Source: an uncultured Pseudomonadota bacterium | GTDB taxonomy: Bacteria > Pseudomonadota > Gammaproteobacteria > Burkholderiales > Eutrophovitaceae | NCBI GenBank assembly: GCA_937983055.1 | Contig: CALJLA010000083.1 | Span: forward strand, 1 to 44,832 | DNA length: 44,832 nucleotides | Direction of reading: 5' to 3' | In this document: positions 39,313-44,832 of the stretch, piece after piece | How the letters are laid out: every line of letters begins with the position of its first letter | Numbering within the stretch: the stretch's first letter is position 1 | Notes under the pieces: generated by a model | The model's database searches: none | Told to the model about the DNA's origin: nothing | What the model saw: only the letters and a program-made list of their open reading frames with translations | Position numbers and translations under genes: made by a program

Positions 39313-40110
39313 GGCTTTGCGCTTGTCGACGCGCCGCAGTTCGGCGAACTGGTTCTGGACCCGGACGGGCGCTTCAGCTACACGCCGCGGCAGGACTATC
39401 ATGGCGCGGACAGCTTCAGCTTCCGTGCAAGTGACGGGTTGTTGTCTTCGAACACCGCCACCGTGTCGATCAATATTGCCCCGGTCAACGACCCGCCGGT
39501 CGCGCAGCCCGACACCGCGCAGACCGACGAGGACAGTGGAGTGTTGATCGATGTGCTGGCAAACGACGGCGACGTCGACGGAGATGCGTTGACGTTGACC
39601 GTGCCTGTCGCGTCGGCGGCCGGCGTGCCGCTGACGATCGTCGGCGGCCAGGTGCATTACCAGCCCGGTGCGCTGTTCCAGTACCTCGGCCAGGGGCAGC
39701 GCGCGCAGGACAGCTTCCGATACACGGTGACCGACGCCGCCGGCGCGACCGCGGAGGCTGTCGTTTCGGTGACGATCTTCGGCCTGAACGACGCACCGGT
39801 CGCCACTGCCGATGCGGTCGCGACCGACGAGGACAGTGCGATCTCGATTTCCTCGGCGCAGCTGCTGAGCAACGATAGCGATGTGGATGCCAACGACAGC
39901 CTGCGCATTGTCTCGGTGTCAGGCGGGGCGCCGGGAACGACGGTATCGCTGGTCGGTGACTTCGTAATCTACGATCCGGCCGCCGCCTTCCAGCACCTCA
40001 AGGCAGGGGAAAGCGCGACCGACACCTTCGTTTACGCTGTCGAGGACGGCGCCGGCACCCGGAGCGTGGCGGAGGTCACTGTGCAGATCGCGGGCGTGAA
40101 CGATGCGCCC
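37171..40110 (+). repeat. VCBS/cadherin-like repeat array, ten units
   Basis: Units of about 98 residues begin N-D-A-P-V/Q, then T-D-E-D-x-x, V-L-x-N-D-x-D-x-D-G-D-x-L-T/V, a G-x-x-x-Y-x-P strand, D-S-F-x-Y and V-x-I-x-G-x. This is the tandem cadherin/VCBS pattern usual in the C-terminal half of type I-secreted adhesins. The amber codon at 39310 falls inside the eighth unit, at a place where related units have leucine (DALVFALV against DT-stop-GFALV). Confidence 0.85.
39310..39312 (+). other. In-frame TAG stop interrupting the giant gene
   Basis: The frame of the giant ORF (codon 11835) reads ACG TAG GGC. Coding resumes at once in the same frame and finishes the eighth VCBS/cadherin unit (GFALV, QFGELVL, GRFSYTP). 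No shift of frame occurs. One base change, TTG to TAG, would explain it. Confidence 0.95.
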
Positions 40111-41676
40111 CAATTCATCACGCAGCCCGTCACGTCGCTGTTGCTCGATGCGCCGCGGTCCAGGGCCAATCTCGACAGCGTATTCCAGGCGGCAGGCGCG
40201 GCTGGCACGGTGGTAACGGCAAGCTTCGAGCTGCTGGCGCGCGAGGATGGGCAGGAAATCGGCATATACCGTGTCGACGATATTTACGGCACGGTGCGCG
40301 GCATCGCTCCCGGGCAACCCGGCTATGCGGCGGCGGCGCTCGCGGCGGATCGCATCCAGATCGCGTTCGCAAGCGGGGACAAGGCGACTACGAGCAAACA
40401 CTTGACGCTGCAAGGCGGCGCGCTCTATGCCTTCTATGTTGCGAAGAGCGAAGGCTGCGATCGAGGCCGCGGTGGGCGCGATGTAAGCAAGGTGGTGTTC
40501 TCCGTCGCCGAGGCGAACGCGGACGGCCGCGATCGCATGCAGGCGTCGATCGATGCGCAGGGCCGCCTGACCATTCGTTGGACTGGCGGCGACGCCCACC
40601 AATACAACGGCAATGGATATGGCCACGAACAGCATAAGGGCAACGGCTACGGTCACAACGGCGACGGGGGCGCAGTCGTGCGTGCCAGCGGTTTTGCCAT
40701 GCCCGTGCAGACCGTCTCGTATTTGTACGACGCCGATGCTCTTGACGTCGACGGCGATACGCTGACCTACCGGCTGATCGAGGCCCCGAACGGCGCCACG
40801 ATCGACGCGGCGACAGGACTGGTCAGGTGGACGCCCCAGGCCTCCGGTCAGTATCGCTTCGTCATTCGGGTCGAAGATGGCCAAGGCGGCTATGCGGATC
40901 AGGCCTACGACCTCGACGTTACGCGCAAAGAGCGCCTGCTCGAGATTCGCGGGACCGAGTTCAACGACCAGATCAACGTTTTCGAGGATGAAGGCGGTAT
41001 CCTGCGCGTCACCATCAATGGCGCGACACGCTTTTATTCAGGCATGACCGCAATTGGTGTCGATGCACTCGGCGGTAACGACAGGGTGGTGCTTGCAGGG
41101 CTGACAGTGCAGACGCGGGTCTCCGGCGGCGACGGAAACGATCTGCTGGACGGCGCGCAGGTCACCGCGGTCGGACTGCAGCTGTTCGGCGGCGCGGGCA
41201 ATGACGATCTTCGAGGAGGCGCCGGCAACGACTATCTCGACGGTGGCGACGGCAACGACGTGCTGCGTGGCGGCGCTGGAAACGACCGGCTGGCGGGCGG
41301 GTCGGGCAAGGACACGCTGTTCGGCGACGACGGCGACGATGTGCTGGACGGTGGCGAAGGCAAGGACGTTCTCAAGGGTGGCGCCGGCAATGACATCCTG
41401 GTGCGCGGACCGGATACCGACACGCTCGACGGCGGTTCGGGCAAGAACCAGACGCTCGACAACCGCAAGCGCACGCTGTCGACCGAGGCGCAGGCGGTAC
41501 TGATCGACTGGGAAGGCAGGTACTTCAAGAATGCCGGCTGGGGCATACCGTTCCAGCGCAAGGACCGGATTGTGGGTCTGGCCGACCCCTGGGGCGCGGA
41601 CTGGGCGGAGCGCGAGCGACTTGAGCAGTTCAACTTCCGGTGCGATCCCTCAGACGCGCGCCAGAAGACAGACTGA
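39439..41676 (+). CDS. C-terminal remnant of the giant protein: VCBS, DUF4114-like and RTX domains
   Basis: This stretch lies in the same frame as the giant ORF and begins coding at 39313, directly after the TAG; the first possible start codon is a TTG at 39439, with no convincing ribosome-binding site, so independent translation (745 residues) is doubtful. It contains the end of VCBS unit 8, units 9-10, a DUF4114-like domain, a His/Asn/Gly-rich tract, a He_PIG-like unit (about 40690-40920), and some ten RTX nonapeptides. The last 75 residues after the RTX block would carry the uncleaved type I secretion signal. The fragment should be read as the natural C-terminus of the upstream protein. 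If the stop is real, the giant protein loses its calcium-folding and export end. Confidence 0.85.
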   Translation: MLSSNTATVSINIAPVNDPPVAQPDTAQTDEDSGVLIDVLANDGDVDGDALTLTVPVASAAGVPLTIVGGQVHYQPGALFQYLGQGQRAQDSFRYTVTDAAGATAEAVVSVTIFGLNDAPVATADAVATDEDSAISISSAQLLSNDSDVDANDSLRIVSVSGGAPGTTVSLVGDFVIYDPAAAFQHLKAGESATDTFVYAVEDGAGTRSVAEVTVQIAGVNDAPQFITQPVTSLLLDAPRSRANLDSVFQAAGAAGTVVTASFELLAREDGQEIGIYRVDDIYGTVRGIAPGQPGYAAAALAADRIQIAFASGDKATTSKHLTLQGGALYAFYVAKSEGCDRGRGGRDVSKVVFSVAEANADGRDRMQASIDAQGRLTIRWTGGDAHQYNGNGYGHEQHKGNGYGHNGDGGAVVRASGFAMPVQTVSYLYDADALDVDGDTLTYRLIEAPNGATIDAATGLVRWTPQASGQYRFVIRVEDGQGGYADQAYDLDVTRKERLLEIRGTEFNDQINVFEDEGGILRVTINGATRFYSGMTAIGVDALGGNDRVVLAGLTVQTRVSGGDGNDLLDGAQVTAVGLQLFGGAGNDDLRGGAGNDYLDGGDGNDVLRGGAGNDRLAGGSGKDTLFGDDGDDVLDGGEGKDVLKGGAGNDILVRGPDTDTLDGGSGKNQTLDNRKRTLSTEAQAVLIDWEGRYFKNAGWGIPFQRKDRIVGLADPWGADWAERERLEQFNFRCDPSDARQKTD
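40170..40560 (+). other. DUF4114-like domain
   Basis: The segment contains EIGIYRVDDIYGTVRGIAPG, then PGYAAAALAADRIQIAF and LTLQGGALYAFYVA, which resembles DUF4114, a domain seen near the end of large calcium-dependent surface proteins. It holds a rare cysteine in KSEGCDRG. Confidence 0.55.
40597..40669 (+). repeat. Short His/Asn/Gly-rich tandem tract
   Basis: The peptide has GNGYGHE and, 11 residues later, GNGYGHN, with further histidines between (EQHK). It forms a loop in the DUF4114-like region. Metal binding is conceivable but unproven. Confidence 0.6.
41119..41448 (+). repeat. RTX hemolysin-type calcium-binding nonapeptides
   Basis: About ten repeats of the G-G-x-G-x-D-x-L-x type are visible, for example GGAGNDDLR, GGAGNDYLD, GGDGNDVLR and GGAGNDRLA. 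They form a calcium-bound parallel beta-roll outside the cell and mark proteins exported by type I systems. Confidence 0.93.
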
Positions 41677-41802
41677 GTTCACGGTCTCGCACCGCAGTCC
41701 CCGGAGCGCAGCGGTCAGCTGTTTCAGTTCGAGCGCGCGGCGTCCGGATGTTGCCCACGTGCGGATGATCTTACGCTGCGTTTTCGTCCCTGTGCGGGAG
41801 CG
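41677..41802. other. Gap between the giant gene and the diguanylate cyclase gene
   Basis: These 126 bases hold no clear terminator with a T-run and no good promoter hexamers. Both flanking genes are on the plus strand, so read-through from the giant gene into the cyclase gene is possible. Confidence 0.5.
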
Positions 41803-43371
41803 GTGGCTTACGCTAGCATGTCACCAACCGAAACCCGCTTACAGGCGCCGATGGAAGGCCGGATCGATCGCGATCGCTTGTGCAGGCTGCAGTATCTGCT
41901 GACCGGCAGCATGCTGGTCAGCACGATTTTCCTGGTGGCGGCGCTGGTCGTGTTGTTGGCGATTGGACGCAACAGTGCCCGGGCCGAGATCGGCGGCAAT
42001 TTGCGGGTGCTGGCAATGACGCTGTCGGAGCAGGTGGAATCGTCGTTTCGCGCCGCTTGGCTGATGCTGCACAACGTGCGTCAGGAGATCGACCGCCGCG
42101 GCGGCCGCGCGGCGCTGTCGGATCAGGAACTGCACCGGCTGTTCAAGCGCCAGCTAACAGCGTATCCGGAAACGGGCGGACTGTCGGCCGATGCGATTTC
42201 CATTGTCGATCGCAGTGGACGGGTCTATGCAAGTTCGGTTGAGTATCCGACGGCGCCGTTGTTGGTGGCCGATCGCGACTACTTCCGGACGCTGAGCCGC
42301 GATGACACGGACAGCATATATCTGAGCGAGCTGTCGCGTTCGCGGGCGACCGGAGAGTGGGTGGTCTTTATCGCTCTGCGGCTTGTTACGGCCGATGGCG
42401 CCTTCGACGGCGTGCTGACAGCGCCGCTGCGGGCGAGCCGGCTCGATGCCTTGCACGGCCGCCTCGGGCTGGAAGAGGGCGCCGCCATCACCCTGATGCG
42501 CGCCGATGGGCGGCCGCTGTACCGGTATCCGTTCGATGAGCGATTCGCAAGAATGACTGCCTTCGATATGCCGGCCTTCGATCGCATGGCAGAGCGTCGC
42601 AGCGGCTACCTTAGGGTACCGGGGGCTCTTGTTGACGATCGACCGTCGTTTATCGGCTTCCACGCAGGCAGTCAGTTTCCGCTGATCGCGACCGTGACAC
42701 GTGACGAAAGACATGCCTTGGCCGCATGGCGCAAGAACATCCTGGTCTACTCGCTGGTGACCATCACTGCGATTGTGCTCCTGTTCGTGCTGTTCCTGTT
42801 TACCCGCCGGCAAGTTGCGCGCCTGGACGACGCAGCTGCGAGTCCACTGTCCGATGCAACTACCGGACTGCCTACCCGTAACAGCTTCGAAGCCCATCTC
42901 GCGTCCGAGTGGCGGCGAATGTCGCGCGACGGGAGACCGTTGTCGGTATTGTTTCTGGACATCGACTTCTTTAAGCGATTCAACGACAGCTATGGACACT
43001 CTGCCGGCGACGATTGCCTGAGGCAGGTGGGCGAGTGCATCCGCGCCCAGCTCAAGCGCGAGGACGACATGGTCGCCCGATACGGTGGGGAAGAATTTGT
43101 CTGCGTGCTTCCGGGGACCGACGCCGCGCACGCTACCCGGGTTGCGCTATTGATTCGCGACGCCGTCTTGGCGCTGGACGTCCATAATGAGAAATCGCCG
43201 CTCGGGGGGCGGTTGACGGTGAGCATCGGCTGCGCTACTGCGTGTACTCCCGAGGACACCATTGAATCACTGCTGAGCGCCGCTGACCGTGCGCTGCACG
43301 CGGCAAAGGGCGCGGGACGTGACCGTGTCAAGAGCGCCGCTGGCATGGAGGGGGTGCGCAGCGCGGCGTGA
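41803..43371 (+). CDS. Membrane diguanylate cyclase with CACHE-like sensor domain
   Basis: A GGDEF enzyme makes cyclic di-GMP from two GTP at the inner membrane. The 522-residue product has transmembrane segments at about residues 33-55 and 313-333. Between them lies a periplasmic region with the dCACHE/PDC pattern (AISIVDRSGRVYASS, VADRDYFRTL, GAFDGVLTAPL), which usually binds small ligands. The catalytic domain spans about 348-510, with DATTGLPTRNSF, LDIDFFKRFNDSYGH and the active-site G428-G-E-E-F432. R419-x-x-D422, five residues before it, is an intact inhibitory I-site. The start is uncertain: GTG 41803, ATG 41818 and ATG 41851 are all in frame. A GGGAG lies at 41796-41800, too close to the first and too far from the second. 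It follows the giant gene by 126 bp and converges with suhB. Confidence 0.93.
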   Translation: MAYASMSPTETRLQAPMEGRIDRDRLCRLQYLLTGSMLVSTIFLVAALVVLLAIGRNSARAEIGGNLRVLAMTLSEQVESSFRAAWLMLHNVRQEIDRRGGRAALSDQELHRLFKRQLTAYPETGGLSADAISIVDRSGRVYASSVEYPTAPLLVADRDYFRTLSRDDTDSIYLSELSRSRATGEWVVFIALRLVTADGAFDGVLTAPLRASRLDALHGRLGLEEGAAITLMRADGRPLYRYPFDERFARMTAFDMPAFDRMAERRSGYLRVPGALVDDRPSFIGFHAGSQFPLIATVTRDERHALAAWRKNILVYSLVTITAIVLLFVLFLFTRRQVARLDDAAASPLSDATTGLPTRNSFEAHLASEWRRMSRDGRPLSVLFLDIDFFKRFNDSYGHSAGDDCLRQVGECIRAQLKREDDMVARYGGEEFVCVLPGTDAAHATRVALLIRDAVLALDVHNEKSPLGGRLTVSIGCATACTPEDTIESLLSAADRALHAAKGAGRDRVKSAAGMEGVRSAA

Positions 43372-43375
43372 ATCC

Positions 43376-43397
43376 GCGCCACATCGATTCGTGGCGC
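43376..43397. terminator. Candidate bidirectional terminator hairpin
   Basis: GCGCCAC at 43376-43382 and GTGGCGC at 43391-43397 form a perfect 7-bp stem with an 8-nt loop, in the 29-bp gap between the convergent cyclase gene and suhB. No T-run follows on either strand, so intrinsic termination is only a suggestion. Confidence 0.45.
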
Positions 43398-43400
43398 CGG

Positions 43401-44198
43401 TCAGCCTTTCAGTGCCGCGGTGAGGTGTGGCTGGATCGTCGCCAGCAGCTGGGCAAAGATCTTCGGGTTGCCGGCGACGACATGGCCGCGCTCCATGTAG
43501 CGCTCGTTGCCTTCGAGGTCGCCGACCAGCCCGCCGGCTTCCTGGATCATCAGCACGCCGGCGGCCATGTCCCAGGGCGACAGGCCGATTTCCCAGAAAC
43601 CGTCCAGGCGGCCGGCGGCGACCGCGGCGAGATCGAGCGCCGCCGCGCCCGGGCGGCGCACGCCGGCGGTCTTGGTCATCAGCTCGCGCAGCATCCCGAG
43701 ATAGGGGTCGACGTAATCGAACATGCGGAAGGGAAAGCCGGTGCCGATCAGCCCGTCGATCAGCCGGTCGCGTTTCGAGACGCGCAGGCGGCGATCGTTG
43801 AGGTAGGCGCCGCTGCCGCGCGACGCGGTGTAGAGGTCGTTGCGGGTCGGGTCGAAGATGACGCCGTGCTGAAGCTGACCCTTGTGCGCGAGCGCGATCG
43901 ACACGCAGTAAATGGGCAGGCCGTGCAGGAAATTGGTCGTGCCGTCGAGCGGATCGATGATCCAGACGTACTCCGAGTCGCCGGAGGCGCCGCTCTCCTC
44001 TGCTAGAATCGCGTGCTCCGGATAGGCGCCCTTGAGTACATCGATGATCGCCTCTTCCGACGCGCGGTCGACCTCCGATACCAGGTCGTTGAGGCTCTTG
44101 TGGCGCACGGTCAGCGCGTCGAGATTGTCGGCCGCGCGGCTGATGATGCTGCCGGCGCGACGCGCGGCCCTGACCGCGATATTCAACATCGGATGCAT
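43401..44198 (-). CDS. suhB: Inositol-1-monophosphatase family protein SuhB
   Basis: SuhB-type proteins hydrolyse inositol monophosphates with magnesium; in Escherichia coli SuhB also joins the rRNA antitermination complex. The 265-residue length is normal. The metal-binding residues are in place: E67-E68 in AEESG, D82-P-L-D85-G-T-T-N-F (motif A) and W209-D210-M-A-A-G (motif B). The start is ATG at 44196-44198 (MHPMLNI), which fits the family. A TAGAAT hexamer on the minus strand at 44237-44232 could be its -10 box. It diverges from trmJ with 43 bp between the start codons, a pairing I know from betaproteobacteria. Confidence 0.94.
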   Translation of the reverse strand: MHPMLNIAVRAARRAGSIISRAADNLDALTVRHKSLNDLVSEVDRASEEAIIDVLKGAYPEHAILAEESGASGDSEYVWIIDPLDGTTNFLHGLPIYCVSIALAHKGQLQHGVIFDPTRNDLYTASRGSGAYLNDRRLRVSKRDRLIDGLIGTGFPFRMFDYVDPYLGMLRELMTKTAGVRRPGAAALDLAAVAAGRLDGFWEIGLSPWDMAAGVLMIQEAGGLVGDLEGNERYMERGHVVAGNPKIFAQLLATIQPHLTAALKG

Positions 44199-44231
44199 GA
44201 AGCGGACGGTTTCCCCGGAACGAAAGCCGGC

Positions 44232-44237
44232 ATTCTA
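44232..44237 (-). promoter_or_regulatory. Possible -10 box of suhB
   Basis: TAGAAT on the minus strand lies 33 bases upstream of the suhB start, which would give a leader of roughly 27 nt. No good -35 hexamer is seen 16-18 bp further upstream, inside the trmJ coding region. Confidence 0.3.
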
Positions 44238-44241
44238 GTGG

Positions 44242-44832
44242 ATGGCTAGTCCTGACGCACTTGCGCGGGTGCGCATCGTGCTCTCGCACACCAGTCATCC
44301 CGGCAATATCGGCGCCGCCGCGCGCGCGATGAAGACGATGGGACTTGCAAGGCTGTACCTGGTGCGGCCGCGCGTCTTTCCGCACGAGGACGCCAGCGCC
44401 TTTGCCGCCGGCGCCGGCGATGTCCTCGAGACCGCCGTGATGTGCGAAACGCTCGAGCAGGCGCTGGCCGGAACGGTGCTGGCGGTGGCGTCGACGGCGC
44501 GGCGCCGCGAACTGAGCCATGAGACCGTGGGCTGCCGCGAAGCCTGTCACCGTATGTTGGCCGGCGCGCAGGCCGGCGGCGAGGTTGCCCTGGTATTCGG
44601 CCCCGAGCGCACCGGGCTCACCACGCGCGAGGTGAGTCGCTGCGGGTTGCTGGCGACCATCCCGACCGGGGCGCACTACGCCTCGCTCAATCTGGCGCAG
44701 GCGGTACAGGTGTTTGCCTACGAGCTGCACATGGCGGCGCGCGAAGACCGCTACGAAGGGGCAGGGTCTGCGGCGCTGGCGCCGCACGAGCAGGTCGAGG
44801 CGCTGCATCGCGAGCTGGAACGCACGCTGCAC
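44242..44832 (+). CDS. trmJ: tRNA (cytidine/uridine-32-2'-O)-methyltransferase TrmJ, 3' end outside window
   Basis: TrmJ methylates the 2'-OH of position 32 in the tRNA anticodon loop using S-adenosylmethionine, and belongs to the knotted SPOUT superfamily. The frame runs from ATG 44242 to the window end, 197 residues, about three quarters of the usual length. The three SPOUT motifs are present: SHPGNIGAAARAMKTMG near the N-terminus with the catalytic-site Asn and Arg, LVFGPERTGLT, and IPTGAHYASLNLAQAVQVFAYE, which forms the knot and the cofactor pocket. The start is supported by alignment of RIVLSHTSHPGN with known TrmJ N-termini. No strong ribosome-binding site is visible. It is transcribed away from suhB. 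Confidence 0.95.
   Translation, partial: MASPDALARVRIVLSHTSHPGNIGAAARAMKTMGLARLYLVRPRVFPHEDASAFAAGAGDVLETAVMCETLEQALAGTVLAVASTARRRELSHETVGCREACHRMLAGAQAGGEVALVFGPERTGLTTREVSRCGLLATIPTGAHYASLNLAQAVQVFAYELHMAAREDRYEGAGSAALAPHEQVEALHRELERTLH

Overview
The window looks like a high-GC proteobacterial chromosome, most likely betaproteobacterial. This is inferred from the housekeeping genes: a MutS of the usual length, and suhB and trmJ arranged back to back, an order I know from betaproteobacteria. No rRNA, tRNA, CRISPR array, transposase or phage gene was seen.

Layout. Bases 1-360 hold the 3' end of a PlsC-type acyltransferase, converging on mutS (371-2929, minus). An 878-bp region between mutS and the next gene has an AT-richer core with a perfect 12-bp palindrome. 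From 3808 to 41676 a single reading frame of about 37.9 kb (12,623 codons including the terminal stop) encodes one giant, repeat-built, presumably type I-secreted protein. A single TAG at 39310-39312 interrupts this frame, so as written it is an 11,834-residue ORF followed by a 745-residue remnant carrying the C-terminal RTX repeats. Then come a membrane-bound diguanylate cyclase with an extracytoplasmic CACHE-like sensor (41803-43371), suhB (minus) and the 5' part of trmJ (plus, cut by the window end).

The giant protein, in order: basic N-terminus with an LEPR-XLL-like motif; nine beta-sandwich units resembling pre-peptidase C-terminal (PPC) domains; a LamG-like lectin domain; five more PPC-like units; about 17 CARDB-like units; a PPC/TIG-like pair; a long unclassified segment; a beta-propeller-like segment; a Big_5-like domain; nine He_PIG/cadherin-like units; an RHS/YD-like segment; a dockerin-like pair of calcium loops; several Ig-like domains; a second propeller; a putative alpha/beta-hydrolase with a G-L-S-R-G elbow; jelly-roll-like segments; a putative zinc protease with HELAHTVGFLD and a downstream Met-turn-like FMSG; ten VCBS/cadherin-like units; a DUF4114-like domain; and RTX nonapeptides. 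Three PPC-like units occur twice as a perfect 1,813-bp direct repeat 3,786 bp apart.

How the parts may work together (inference): the giant protein would be exported by a type I system encoded elsewhere and would act as a surface adhesin or scaffold carrying at least two possible enzyme domains. The diguanylate cyclase directly downstream on the same strand could tie its production or display to c-di-GMP. The amber codon would remove the RTX/secretion end, so the allele is either broken, suppressed, or a sequencing error. Domain names come from reading the translation by eye; no database search was run.
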